Source of the DNA: Hydrangea macrophylla
Lineage: Eukaryota > Streptophyta > Magnoliopsida > Cornales > Hydrangeaceae
DNA length: 64,000 bases
NCBI GenBank assembly: GCA_033977485.1
Contig: CM066982.1
Span: 29,986,218 to 30,050,217, forward strand
Direction: 5' to 3'
The notes beneath the pieces were generated by a model. That model was not told the DNA's origin, made no database searches, and saw nothing but the letters and a program-made list of their open reading frames with translations. The position numbers and the translations under genes are program-made. This document shows, one piece after another, positions 45,505 to 57,722 of this stretch (the stretch's first letter is position 1; each line of letters starts with the position of its first letter).

Positions 45505-45700
45505 CCACGTCATACTCGGAATTACTTGGTTTCCAATATAAAAGTCACGTCCGACTCGAGATTACATGGTTCCCAATGCAGGAATCTTACGTGGTTTCTA
45601 ATAAGGAGGGCCATGTTCTACTGGGGATGACGTGATTGCTAATACGGGTACCAATGTTCTACTGGGGACTACGCGGTTTTTCTAATATGGAAATCCATGT
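45505..45700. repeat. About four units of a roughly 50-bp repeat in element B LTR
   Basis: Units vary around CATGTTCTACTGGGGATGACGTG and GTTTCTAATA(C/A)GG. Degenerate, non-coding. Confidence 0.65.
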
Positions 45701-45729
45701 CTAAATAATAAAAATCACTTTTCAATCAT

Positions 45730-46155
45730 TTGGGCACCGTCCCTTTCTTCCGGTACAAAATCAAAAATACAAAAAAAAAAGATAAAAAAGAAAAATACCA
45801 AAAATGGACCTTCTCAAAATAAAACTCCAATGCCACCTTTGCTTGGGATCTGCAAACAGCACAAGTAAGACAGGTAAGTCTTCTCACTCTTGATGGGCAC
45901 CGACCCTTACTTCCGGCATAGGAATAAAAGAACAGAAAAAATAAAAAATACAAAAATATATTTTCTTAAAGATGGGCACCGACCCTTACTTCCGGTACAC
46001 TTTTCAATCACTTGGGCACAAATCTTTACTTCCAGTATTTGGACTAAAATGACTGAAAAAATAATAAATAAATTATAAAAAATAATAAAAATACAAAAAA
46101 ATTCTCTTTTCTTTTCAGTCATTTGGGCACAGATCCTTATTTCCGGCATAGGAAT
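45730..46155. repeat. Five copies of GGGCACCGACCCTTACTTCCGG motif in element B LTR
   Basis: Copies start near 45732, 45895, 45974, 46014 and 46125, each followed by A-rich sequence of variable length. Minus-strand frames here are Phe-rich translations of the A-rich spacers and not genes. Confidence 0.75.
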
Positions 46156-46893
46156 AAAAGCACAGGAAAAAAAATTAAAAAAAATAGAAAAGTACAAAAA
46201 AAGGCATCATTCTCCAATCATTTGCATAGTCTCATTTCAATCTCAATCACTTTCCAAAGGTTAAAATCTAGGACTATACCACGTGGGTTAAAGTTCCTAG
46301 TTACACCAACTCTTTCTTAAATCACTATATCACACGTGCACGGTCTTTTCTTTCTTTAAAAAAATCATGCATATACTCGCACACACAAGTCAGAACTACG
46401 TTTGGCCTGATTCCCGTCTTGGGATACGTAAGCAACTCTCAAAGAGTGCGGCCATACCTATCACCATTTTTTGTCCTATTCACTTTTAAAAAAGAAGAAT
46501 AATCTTTTTCTTTTTCAATCAAAATGCCCCATTTTATTAAAAATTACTAAAATTGGCAACCGTGTTCGCACGGATGTTCGAGGGTGCCTAATACCTTCCC
46601 TTGACATAATCGAGTCACCGAACCCATCTCAAAATCTCTGGTTTTCGCATGGCTATTCAGAGTCATACTTTTAAAGGGCCCACTTTTTTCAAAAGTCAAA
46701 GATAAATTACTTTAATTGTCTTTGCAGGGGTCCTAACACCCCAAATGTTAGGTGGCGACTCTGAACATTTTCAAACAGGCCCTACCATACTCTTTTCACC
46801 CTTTCCAATAAAAATCAAGTCGCAATTCACCCATTCTCAGGAAGCCGGGCCAACACCGACAACCTGGCGCTCCGAGGGTGCGGGCGCGACAGC

Positions 46894-46911
46894 TAGCGAC
46901 TCTGCTGGGGA
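46894..46911 (+). promoter_or_regulatory. Primer binding site of element B
   Basis: TAGCGACTCTGCTGGGGA resembles TGGCGACTCCACTGGGGA, the complement of plant tRNA-Arg used by Ogre/Tat elements, with three mismatches. It is two bases after the LTR end. Confidence 0.6.
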
Positions 46912-49289
46912 TACTTAAGAAGACTCAGGGCATCACTTTAGTAATTTTTGTTACAATGGGGCATTTCGTTTGTACTAACATTTTTTATTTTATTTTACCT
47001 TTTCTTTGTAAATTCATATTCTTTTGTACAGGTGTTCGCGACTCAGGCTTAAATAAAATTGCAAGGCTAATGCCAAAATTGCAAAGGCCAAAGCCAAGAT
47101 CTTTAACTATCACACACACTAAACACTGGCTCGCAAGCATAACATAACCCTTCCTTAAGAGGAAACCTTTAAGATTAGATAGGAGGATTAGTAAGTGGCA
47201 TGGCCGTTGTGGTAGTACCACCGGTACCAGCACCGAAACTTCCTCCGCTCGAACCACCAACCTGAGAAGGTGCTACGGCACCGGAGGTTTGAAGGTTTGG
47301 GAACCGGGCCTAAATAAGACTACATTAGATGTCAACCTCCCCCACATTGTCACATTCTGCACGTACATTAAAAAAAATTAATACGGCGCCGATAGGCCGC
47401 CCAAATTCTTTTCTACCCTCCCCTTATATAAACAGGGGACAGAAAAACTTTTCGAAAACAATAAACAGAGCCGACGAGCTACCGGATTCTTCTCTGTCTT
47501 CCCCCTGCACTTTCTACAAACTAGGGGCGGAAGAACTTTTCAAAATCAAATACACGGCGCCGAAGGGCTGCCCATTCTCACTTATTCTCTCCTTACATAT
47601 TAATAAGGATGGATACACTTTTTTAAAACTTCATAATGACACCGAAAGGCTGCCCATTCTTACTTATCTTTTCCTTACATTTTAACAAGGATGGATACAT
47701 TTTTTCAAATTCATAAACGATGCCTAAGGCTGCCTAATTCTTCTCCATCTTCTCCCTGCACCTATATATAGACCAGGGGTGGATAAACTTTTAAAAACTC
47801 ATAAACGGCGCTGGAAGGCTGCCAGACTTTTTCCAAACTCGTTCTCACCTTTCAAAACAAAAATAAAACTCCCCAAGGACAAAACCACTTTTCAAAGACA
47901 TTTGGTGACACCGAAAGGCTATCCAGATTCATCTCATACCTTGGGAACACACATCACACTGGGGCAGTACTCTCCCATCTCTAATGAGTCACTGGGAGAA
48001 GAATCCCTATGTTTTCTTTGAAGCGACTTACTAACTTTACGTCCTACCTCTACTTCTTCTGACCTCCACTACAGGTACACTTCTAGCAGAAGTCAACATG
48101 GGAAGCTTCTACAAGCTCAGCCTACTCTCAGCATCATCGACTTCTCTATGGATCGAGAAAGTCCGAATGGACAACCAGTCCAAACAACTCTGAATTTTGA
48201 AACCAAATATGTCCAAGCGTCAAGCCTGAGCAGGGCCGGATGACAAAATCCGAGGAGATCAAATCCGAGCAGTACCTACGCATTCGCGATTGTTCGAACC
48301 CTTAAGCCGCTGAACCAATAGGCCTACTTCTACCCATATACATCCACAAGCCTTTGGTCATGTCCAAGACGACCCTCGCAAAAGACCAAATCTCCGCCCA
48401 CTGCCCAGAGTACCACTCCTTACGAGGCATCAAAATGCCACACAGGGGCAGTTTTTCCACTACTGAATATATGCATTGTCTGCTTTGTATAAGCACATAC
48501 ATTTCTTTTCAAAAAAAGAAACGAAATTCAAAAAAAAAAACAACTTTCTTCATCATTCAATAATTATCATTTTGCTCTAAAATCTCATGATTCATTGGAT
48601 ATGATTGTCTTGTAACTTGTTGAAGCCAATTTGGACATCGCAATGAGACTTTTGGACGCAACATGTGTCCAATTTACCATGAAATCGCAGTCCATGACAG
48701 AACATGTCAAAAGGCTTCAAGTCTATGATTGATCATTACAATATCTGAAACTGCTCATCATCACAGTATCTGACACTACTCATCATCACAAGTGCATGCT
48801 ACTCTACCACTCCTGCAATATATGGACAGTAGTACACTCTCAGGGGCAAAAATACCTCAACTCAACACATGTCACACATCATCAAATGCCAACTGGGTAG
48901 GCCCATTGCTCCTCATTTCAAAGTTGCACATATATGATTTCTAAAATCCAACTATACTCATGTCAAAATGATGAGAGGCAATCATTTCAGCTATCTAAAC
49001 ACTAATTTTCACTTGCTAGCCCACTTGAGCCATACAATGAAAATATCTCTTCAAATTCAAACCCTCTGAGGATCACCCCCACACTGGGGCAATGCAAAAA
49101 AAAAAACAAGAAAAAGTAGCTCGGCAAAAAAAAAAAAGGAAAAAAGAGAGCTCAATACAAAAGCTGGAAATAAATCCACAAAATATTATCCGACTTGGAT
49201 ACTCACTTCGAAATGGGGTAATACTCACCCTATACTAGACTGGGGCAGGCAAAAAGAAAAAAAAATAGAGCATAAGGTGATCTCAGGCG
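46912..49289 (+). mobile_element. 5' untranslated/internal region of element B
   Basis: No gag or pol motif. After a Gln/Pro-like low-complexity start it holds a seven-unit tandem array (47383-47990). CACTGGGGCA phrases occur near 47960, 48440, 49085 and 49235. It ends in A-rich sequence where element 2 is inserted (target TTGAC at 49290-49294). Confidence 0.55.
47383..47990. repeat. Seven units of about 85 bp in element B leader
   Basis: Units begin ACGGCGCCGAAAGGCTGCCC or similar at 47383, 47469, 47552, 47638, 47717, 47804 and 47907, each continuing with TTCT..CTTCCCCTTACAT and AGGGGTGGATAAACTTTT. Non-coding. Confidence 0.8.
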
Positions 49290-49547
49290 TTGACTGCAAA
49301 GCGGAGGTATTTGTAAAATACAACCGCGCTAAAAGGAAGAATTGTATTAGTTTTTATCATAACTTCCCGTTTTATCTGCAATTTGCATTACAAGGCTAAT
49401 TTTTATACAATATGATTAATCTATGATAAGTTGTATTATTTTAGCTGTTGTTTGTGCAGATCACTGCTGTGTGGACTAAACAGATGAACATCAGGATAAA
49501 TGGAATGCTGGAATGAAAACAAGAAAAGTCAAAGTTGAAATTTGATG

Positions 49548-49659
49548 TTCGATCGATCTAACATAGTTCGATCGATCGAGCGTTCGATCGCTTGAAGAGT
49601 GTTAAAGCGCTTGAGGCTTACGGGTTCGATCGATCGAGAGAAGTTCGATCGATCGAACG
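49548..49659. promoter_or_regulatory. Upstream palindrome cluster of element 2 LTR
   Basis: Four TTCGATCGATCGA-type sites and the variants TTCGATCGCTTGAA and AAGCGCTTGAGG, ending about 68 bp before the TATA box. Copy at about 62451-62562. Confidence 0.85.
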
Positions 49660-49726
49660 GGGTATTTCCAGTAACATTCGTGTGCACAGCAGATGCGGGT
49701 TTTTAACCCTAGTTCTTTGGTTTTCT

Positions 49727-49735
49727 TATATATAT
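49727..49735 (+). promoter_or_regulatory. TATA box of element 2 LTR promoter
   Basis: TATATATAT, about 30 bp before GGGGACGCCCAC. Copy at 62630-62638 in the 3' LTR. Confidence 0.65.
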
Positions 49736-50150
49736 GTGTATTGTATACGTCCAGGGGGACGCCCACATTACATTTTTACAGTTTTAGAGAGAGATAGAGA
49801 GTTTGCTTGTGTTTTGTAGGTTTTCATTGAGTTTTTACATTGTGAACCGGATTTCACTAAGTTAATACTAGTACTCTTCGTTCCAGGTTATTTATATATT
49901 GCTCATTTACATTTTTCACTTTGTAGTCGTAGTTTAATCGTTCATCTCGTGGTATTGTATGCTAGATATTCTTGAATTGATAGTTTTTATATTTTCCATG
50001 AAAAACTCGCAACCAAACAAGGCTTTAATGTTTTCTTACGTTAAATATCAATCTGTGACACTCCAGACGATGTCTGAGTAGTCCCAGGTTGGGAGAACAC
50101 GATGAAACAGTGATCTCCAGCCTCTGCCATGCAGCAGAATAATCGCTGTG

Positions 50151-50270
50151 TTCGATCGATCGGAGTTAGTTCGATCGATCGAATCAGAGACAGTCAAGCG
50201 ATCGAAGACAGTTCGATCGATTGAGGGATGAAGGTCTTCGATCGATCGAAAGCGCATCGATCGATCGAAC
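50151..50270. promoter_or_regulatory. Downstream palindrome cluster of element 2 LTR
   Basis: Six TTCGATCGATCGAA-related sites in 120 bp, about 420 bp after the TATA box, matching the place and spacing of the element 1 cluster. Copy at about 63056-63175. Confidence 0.85.
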
Positions 50271-50932
50271 TACCTAATTCTTGAGAATGTTCCCTGCAGT
50301 ATTCCAGGACCTCTTGTTTTAAGATTTGTTATCATTCTGTCCCAAAAATGCTCAGTTTGTCAAAACAGCTTTTAAAACTAAGGCCCTAAGGTATTTTCTT
50401 TCAATACATTTTGCAAACCACCTTCAATGCTAACACCATTGAGGGTGCGAGTCTTAACTATTGGATTAAACCGCTTTCATGTATTTTAATTTAACTGTGA
50501 TGATATGGTCCCGGCCATGAAAGGACCATGGATTCTCCATCTTTAGAGGGATACGGAAAACTGTGGGTAATGTACTCCTTTGTGCTTCAAGGCAAATGCA
50601 TGGTAGATACCTAGATTACTATGGATTCGTGTAATCCCAACACTTTCTTCTTAAAGTTAAACATCCTAATTTAGAGTACTGTTTTAATTAGCTAGTTAGA
50701 TCGTTAATTTAATCTTAATTATTTTCATTAGTAATCTTAGCTGTGGAACTTTGTGTTCTGCACCATCGTTCAATCTTATTCATTTTATTTTGTTTTCTTT
50801 GAGGATAGTCTAATTCAATAGGTCAACACCTTCCCTGTGGGATCGACCTGGTCTTACCAGTTACTACTTGCACGTCTACCCACACTTGGGTATTGCACAA
50901 GAGCGCACAAGATTTTTCACGTGTCAAGTTTT

Positions 50933-50950
50933 TGGCGCCGTTGCCGGGGA
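50933..50950 (+). promoter_or_regulatory. Primer binding site, tRNA-Asp, element 2
   Basis: TGGCGCCGTTGCCGGGGA, identical to that of element 1, six bases after the LTR end. Confidence 0.9.
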
Positions 50951-51041
50951 AGAAGACGATCAATTCCTTAGATTACCTCAGTCACCCTTCATCTCTTTCT
51001 TTTTATTTTATTTTCTTTTCTTTTCTTTTCAGTTCTTTTGG

Positions 51042-51047
51042 GTAAGT
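51042..51047 (+). promoter_or_regulatory. Possible leader splice donor, element 2
   Basis: G/GTAAGT is a near-consensus plant 5' splice site located 32 bp before the gag ATG. Splicing to the acceptor at 56783 would give a subgenomic ORF2 mRNA. Element 1 has no GTAAGT at this place, so support is weak. Confidence 0.3.
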
Positions 51048-51073
51048 TCTCACCCTAGGGACTCTCCTAGTTC

Positions 51074-54000
51074 ATGTCCAATAATTCTATTGAAGGAATT
51101 TTTAGAAATCCATTCTACCGATCTGACTCTAATAGTTCCATCAACCCGATAGCCACTCCAACTGAATCAATGGATGATCATCAGAGTGAAAATGGTGACA
51201 ATGTTGTGGTGCCAATTGATGAGGCGCTACGTCCTCTTTGCGATCTCATGCAACCAGAACATGCACCTACACCCTCTTGCATTCAAATCCCACCGCATAA
51301 TGGCGAATTTCAGTTTCGCAATGGGATGATTCAATTGCTTCCCACCTTTCATGGGATGGAAAGTGAGAAGGCGTATTTACATGTCACCGATTTCGAGGAT
51401 GTTTGCAAAACATTTTCGCAAAATTGTCCTAGGGAGGTAACGCATCTAATGCTATTCCCCTTCACTTTGAAAGATAAAGCGAAGGCGTGGCTCCACTCCC
51501 TAAAACCTAATTCAATTTTCACCTGGCATGCGATGAGCACCGCGTTTCTAAAGAAATTCTATCCTACTCGCATGACCACAGACCTTCAGCGTCAAATCAA
51601 TTCCTATAAACAAAAGAGCAATGAAACCTTCACACAAGCGTGGGAGCGTTTCAAAGATTTGCTTCTCTCATGCCCACACCATGGGTTTGAGAAATGGCGA
51701 ACTATCAGCTTCTTTTATCAAGGATTGAATGGTGAAACAAAGAAGTTGGTGGAAACGATGAGCTCTGGACCATTTCTGCGTAAAAACACCGAAGAGGCTG
51801 AAGCTCATTTTGAATGGTTAGCTGAATACGCTCACGAATGGTCAAATTCTGACACTGTCTCACGCACAAAGATATCCTGTGTAGAGGAGAAAAGCCTATA
51901 CCAGCTAACCAGTGAAGATCACCTCATGACTAAGTATGCAGAGCTAGCAAAGAAGGTAGAGGAGTTAAGCACGAAAGGAGAGAGCTCTAGGCAAGTCATG
52001 CCTGAGGAACCATGTGGCACATGCAACATATATGTTGGGACATATAACTCAATATTGTCCTAATGTGCCATATTTTCAAGAGCAAGCCCCTATAGAGATT
52101 AATGCCATGCAAGGTTTTCGAGGGGCGGGGAATTCCAACAATAACTTTCAAAGTAACAATAGATGGAATCACCCCAGTTTTGATTAGAGAAATAATGCTG
52201 GGACCCAAAATCAATATCAATAGCAGCCCTACAACAACAATCAATATCAAGGGCAAAACAATAGGCCGTTCCAACACTATAATCAAAACAGAACCAATAA
52301 CTACAACCAAGCTCAACCCTCCAATGCACCACAGCCCAATACCTATGTGCCACCGCACAAGAAGGTACAAGAAGAAGAGCCACTTGCTAATGCCAATCTA
52401 ACGCAGCAACTCATACAGATGATGAGTAGAATGTCTGCCACATTAGAAAGAATAGATACACGGCAAGAAGGTTCAGGAGGAACATTCCCTGCCCAACCAC
52501 TTCCGAACCCTAAGGGACATAACAATGGTCCTAACAATCAAGAACATGCTAAAGCTGTGATTACACTGAGAAGTGGAAAAATCATAGAGAAAAGCATGCC
52601 TCTGTCCACTCCCGAAGTGTACAAAGAGGAGGAAGTGGTGGATGAAGAAGTTGAGCAACCATCTACTCGAGAGGAGGAGCCGTCTACTAATGACGAACTA
52701 ATAAAGGCAAACATTGAAGCTCCTAGAGTAGAGGAAGAAGTTGAGCGAAGGCCTGGAAGGGAGTCTGTTAAGGAGGAACCACCAAAATGCCCTTTTCCCG
52801 CACCTTATCCTCAACGGTTGAAGAAACCCAAGAATGAGACAAAGAATCAGGAATTTCTGGAGTTGTTTAAGCAAGTTAAAATTAACCTTCCACTCCTAGA
52901 TGCTATCAAGTAAGTGCCGGCCTATGCTAAGTATCTCAAAGATCTATGCACGGTCAAGAGGAGGCAAAGCATGAAAAAACATGCTTATGTCGCATGCCAA
53001 GCCAGTGCGATCATTCAAAATGAATTGCCTCCAAAACTCAAAGATCCCGGTACACCTACTGTCTCATACAGAATTGGGAATCAAAAGATAGATAACGCAC
53101 TCCTCGATTTAGGAGCAAGCGTGAATCTGTTGCCATATTCAGTCTATAAACAGCGAGGGTTGGGTGAACTCAAACCTACCCGAGTCGCTTTGCAATTGGC
53201 AGACAGATCTGTGAAGTACCCTAGAGGGGTGTTAGAGGACGTCCTTGTCCAAATAGACTCTTTTGTCTTTCCGGTTGATTTCGTGATATTGGACACAGAA
53301 CCTGTGTCTAATCCTGGTGCACATATCCCGGTTATCTTTGGACGTCCATTCCTCAACACTATTGATGCCACGATCAAGATTAGAAGTGGTATCATGACTT
53401 TCGTATTCGGGAACATGACATTGAATGTCAAGATCTTTTCTAATCCCCGACCTGAAGAATACGATGATGAGGAAGAAATTCATTATATAGACACGGTCAT
53501 TGAAGATGAAGTTGACTTGGTCGACTACAAAGATCCTTTGGAAGTTGTGATAACTCAATTTGGCGATATCTATCAGCCTGCTGAGTCAACTCCATTGGAT
53601 GCTGACCTGAACCAGACGTGTCTTATGATGGATACGATAGAGGAGGATAGAGCAGAATGCATATGGGTAATGCCATATGAACAATTGCCTCAACCAAGTT
53701 GGTAATGCCTTCTAGTTTCCAGTTCCCAGAGTTAGAATTGAAGGAGCTCCCCAAAGAGCTAAAATACGCATTCTTAGGGACTGAAAAAACCTATCCTGTG
53801 ATCATTTCATCTGTATTAACTCATGAACAGGAAGGTAGGCTAGTGCAAATGCTGACCAAGCATAAAGATGCTATGGGATGGACAATCGTCGACCCTCAAA
53901 GGCATAAGCCCATCCATATGCACGCATAAGATATATCTGGAGGAAGACGCTAAACCTTCAAGGCAAATGCAAAGGCGTCTGAATCCCAACATGCAAGAAG

Positions 54001-56636
54001 TAGTTAAAAAGGAAGTGCTTAAACTACTTGATGTTGGGATGATTTACCCGATATCTGACAGTCCTTGGGTTAGTCCTACCCAAGTAGTTCCAAAGAAAGC
54101 AGGCATAACAGTCATCCGGAACAAAGATGGTGAATTAGTACCAACAAGTGTCCCCACTGGATGGAGGATGTGTATTGACTACAGGAAGTTAAATACTGTG
54201 ACCCGAAAGCACCATTTTCCTTTGCCATTCATGGATCAAATGCTAGAACGTGTGGCGGGTCACAAGTATTACTGCTTTTTGGATGGATACAGTGGATATA
54301 ATCAAATTGAAATTGCTCCTGAAGATCAGGAGAAAACTACGTTCACTTGTCCATTTGGTACATTCGCCTACCGACGAATGTCGTTTGGCTTATGTAATGC
54401 ACCGGCTACCTTTCAGCGGTGCATGCTAAACATATTCAGTGACTTGGTCGAAAACATCCTTGAAGTATTCATGGATGATTTTTCAGTATTTGGCCATAGC
54501 TTTGAAGATTGCCTCAGCAATCTCGAGCAAGTTTTAATGCGGTGTGAGGACAAACACCTAGTTTTGAATTGGGAGAAGTGTCACTTTATGGTGACCAAGG
54601 GAATAGTCCTCGGCCACATAATATCCGATGAAGGAATCCAAGTGGATAAGGCAAAGATCGACATAATCTCAAATCTACCTGTTCCCCGTACAGTAAGAGA
54701 CATCCGTTCATTCTTGGGGCATGTATGTTTTTATTGTCGATTTATCCAGAACTTCAGTGCAATCCCTCGACCCCTTTGTCAACTTCTTGTCAAAGACGCA
54801 CCCTTCGAGTGGTCAGAGAGTTGCCAAAAGTCCTTTGAGGATCTAAAAAAGCTCCTTACCTCCGCACCTATAATACAGGCACCCGACTGGAGTTTGCCTT
54901 TTGAAATAATGTGCGATGCTAGTGATTACGCCATTGGCGCAGTCCTAGGCCAGAGAAAGGACAATAAGCCATATGTGATATACTATGCCAGCCGAACTTT
55001 GAATGAAGCTTAAATGAATTATACAACCACTGAAAAGGAGTTGCTGGCCGTAGTATTCGCTCTGGACAAGTTTAGGTCTTATCTAATAGGGTCACCAATC
55101 ATCTGTTTTACAGATCATTCGGCCCTCAAGTATCTGCTGTCAAAGAAAGACGCTAAACAACGGCTTATTCGCTGGATACTCTTACTCCAAGAGTTTGATT
55201 TAACAATCAAAGATAAGAAAGGAGTAGAGAATGTGGTTGCGGATCATTTGTCCCGGTTGACTTTTGTCGACAACACTGAATCCCAATCCATTAAGGATGA
55301 GTTCCCAGACGAACAGCTACTGGCAGTAAGTAGTCTGCCTTGGTATGCTGATATTGTAAACTACCTTATCACAGGTGAAACACCGACTCATTGATCGAAC
55401 CAAGACAGAAAACGGTTCCTCTCGTTCGCGCGCCATTTCTTCTTTGATGACCCATACCTTTTCAAGTACTGTGCTGATCAGGTCATCAGGCACTGTGTCC
55501 CCAATGAGGATGTAACCGTAATATTAGCGTCATGCCATTCTGAGGCATGCGGTGGCCACTTCGCGTCACAGAAGACCGCACAAAAGGTCCTACAAAGCGG
55601 TTTTTACTGGCCCACAGTCTTCAAAGATGCTTATTCCTTTTGTAAGACATGCCAATGCTGTCAAAAGCTTGGTACTATTTCTAAAAGGAATTCTATGCCT
55701 TTAACCCCTATCATCACAATTGAGATATTTGATTGTTGGGGCATAGATTTTATGGGTCCATTTCCCAAGTCTAATAACTGTAAATACATACTCCTTGCTG
55801 TAGAGTATGTATCGAAATGGGTAGAAGCGATACCAATGAGACGAAATGACCACAGAACGGTCATGTCCTTTCTAAGAGAGCATATCTTGTCTCGTTTTGG
55901 TACTCCGAAAGCTTTACTAAGTGACCAAGGCAAGCATTTCTGCAATAGGCCTTTGGAGTCACTTCTCAAGAAATACGGAGTCCACCATAAAATCGCTCTT
56001 GCTTATCATCCACAGTCAAATGGGCAAGCAGAATTGGCTAACCAAGAAATCAAGCATATTCTCGAAAAGACGGTTAGCTCTAACCGAAAAGACTGGGCAT
56101 ACAAATTGACTGACGCGTTATGGGCATACCGTACAGCTTATAAGACGAATCTTGGTATGTCCCCGTACAGACTGGTTTACGGGAAAGCTTGCCACCTTCC
56201 TATTGAAATTGAACATAAAGCTTACTGGGCAACACGCTCATTGAACTTTGATATTCAAGAGGGAGGTCAGCTACGCAAGCTCCAACTTTCAGAGCTAGAG
56301 GAAATACGACGAGATGCGTATGACTCTGCAAAGTTGCATAAGGAAAGGTTGAAGGCTCGCCACGATCGTACGATCTTTCGTAAATCATTTGAGCCAGGGC
56401 AGAAAGTTTTGCTGTATGACTCTCGCCTCCACCTTTTCCCAGGAAAGCTCCGTTCCTGTTGGACAGGCCCGTTCATCGTAAAAACTGTTTTTCCACATGG
56501 GGCGGTTGAGATCGTCAATCCAAAGAACGATGATTGTTTCAAGGTCAATGGCCAAAGATTGAAACCGTTCTTGGAGAACTTCCACACTGAAGTTGAGCAC
56601 ATCCAGCTGGATGAGCCCAGCTATTCTTCCACTTAA
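51074..56636 (+). pseudogene. gag-pol: Element 2 gag-pol with five stops and three frameshifts
   Basis: It aligns throughout with element 1 gag-pol. Gag is intact from 51074 to the CCHC knuckle, where a 4-bp insertion (extra ATAT near 52032) shifts the frame. Further lesions: TAG at 52185 and 52221, TAA at 52911, a deletion of about 7 bp near 53695, a 1-bp insertion near 53895, TAA at 55011 and TGA at 55392. Compared with element 1 codons, all five stops fit a single C-to-T or G-to-A change. Catalytic parts survive: DLGAS protease, FMDD reverse transcriptase, RNase H CDASD, integrase [17 protein letters not shown] and the [11 protein letters not shown]lu. The natural stop is TAA at 56634. No active polyprotein can be made. 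Confidence 0.95.
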
Positions 56637-56791
56637 AAATCCAAAGTGGAGTTCCAAATTGTTGTTGTATTTCCTTTCTTTCCCTACATTTTAGTTTCTC
56701 TCTTTTGTTTTTAAGTTTTTGTTCGTTCTTTCGTGTTTGTGATCTAGTTCTAATCCATTATACCTTAAACCACTCTGTTGCAGGTGCATAG
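56637..56791 (+). promoter_or_regulatory. Spacer with splice acceptor before ORF2, element 2
   Basis: T-rich spacer ending CTCTGTTGCAG at 56783, eight bases before ATG 56792; equivalent to CCCTTATAG in element 1. Confidence 0.5.
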
Positions 56792-57722
56792 ATGCGAGGT
56801 GATGATGTTCATTCTGTCAGTTCTTGGGCTGATTCAGAATGTCGTTGTGGTACCTGGACTGAGGGTGAACTCACACCCTGCCCCTTGCTTCATCAAGACC
56901 CTGAAGCTCATTCTCTCATTGATGCTGCTCAAGGGTACATTCCATACCCACCAGCCCTCCTGGACATCAATCCATACGAAAATATGGGATTTCAGGATGA
57001 CGACGATGTGGACGAGGAAGAAGACCTGTACATGGGGAGAATGGTGGATGATGCACTCATGGCACAATGGGAAAATGATGATATGTGGGAGCCATGGGAA
57101 GATCATGACCTCCAGGATGTCGTCCTAGATCGCCACAATGCCGTCTTTGTTTTCGTGGATGATTTCCTTGTTCCTGAGTTGGTCCCATACCGCTATGTGC
57201 ACCTGAGCTTCCTGCTATTCAGGCTCCAATGCCCCTTACCAGCCAGTGCATTTTGGGAACCTATGCCAATAGTGAGGTTGGAACTTGTCACAATTCTTTG
57301 TATTTTTGTTTTTGCTCATTGTTTTTTTCTTTTCGTGTTAATCCGTGTTTCTTGTGTTCTGTTATTTTTTAATTTTGGTTTGTTGTCTTTTGTCCAGGAT
57401 TGTCACTATGTTTCTAAATGGTATTCCAGTATTCCTTCCACATCAACTGGTTCATGGTCTTGGGCCCTACATAAGGCCCCCACACACTCCGCCGCGAGAG
57501 GACAGTCCGTTGCGAAATTACACTCCTTTATCCTTGTCTCCGTCCGGATCACCTCTTGCATGGGCTTTCAATTCTTTAGAGACGCCAGACTTGTTTGATG
57601 ATGTCCTTGCTGCCTTCCGTTTGTTCTGGGAAAGGGAATCATCGAGTTTGGACTTCACTTCTGAGAATTCGGCGGGTTATGAAGAGATTGTGGAAGAGGA
57701 AATCTTCATACTCGAAGATTAG
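56792..57722 (+). CDS. Accessory ORF2 of element 2, two exons, about 269 aa
   Basis: Proposed CDS: join 56792-57276 and 57398-57722, TAG at 57720. The donor GTGAG/GTTGGA and acceptor TTTGTCCAG/GATT give the same phase-2 junction (split Arg codon) as element 1. The protein starts MRGDDVHSVSSWADSE, is acidic (a DDDDVDEEED run), shares QWENDDMWEPWE and LLFRLQCPLPASA with element 1, and ends EEEIFILED. Without splicing the frame stays open through the T-rich intron until 57598. That gives an artificial hydrophobic stretch and then out-of-frame text, whereas the spliced version keeps homology on both sides. No known domain; function unknown. Confidence 0.65.
57277..57397 (+). other. Putative 121-nt GT-AG intron in ORF2 of element 2
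   Basis: T-rich, bounded by GAG/GTTGGA and GTCCAG/GATT. Sequence is poorly conserved with the element 1 intron while both flanking exons are conserved, as expected for an intron. Confidence 0.65.

Larger units (their letters stand above)
44700..46891 (+). repeat. 5' LTR of a Tat/Ogre-like element (element B)
   Basis: Starts TGTAGACACCCC at 44700 and ends GGGCGCGACA at 46891, followed two bases later by a primer-site-like sequence. It includes the Tat-type GGCCTGATTCCCGTCTTGGG motif (46409), GTGGCGACTCTGAAC (46752) and two tandem-repeat zones. No open frame in it looks coding. The 3' LTR lies outside the window. Confidence 0.7.
49295..50926 (+). repeat. 5' LTR of element 2
   Basis: 1632 bp with TG/CA ends. 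Palindrome clusters are at 49548-49659 and 50151-50270, TATA at 49727-49735, and the conserved GGGGACGCCCAC start region near 49757. Frames here on either strand contain palindrome translations (SIDR/FDRS-like peptides) and are not genes. Confidence 0.95.

Noticed and set aside
45726..46197. Phe-rich membrane-like peptides on the minus strand
   Set aside because: Translations of A-rich spacers in a tandem repeat of an LTR.
57277..57397. Transmembrane segment of an env-like protein in ORF2 of element 2
   Set aside because: The hydrophobic stretch is a T-rich intron read through; its removal restores homology with element 1 downstream.
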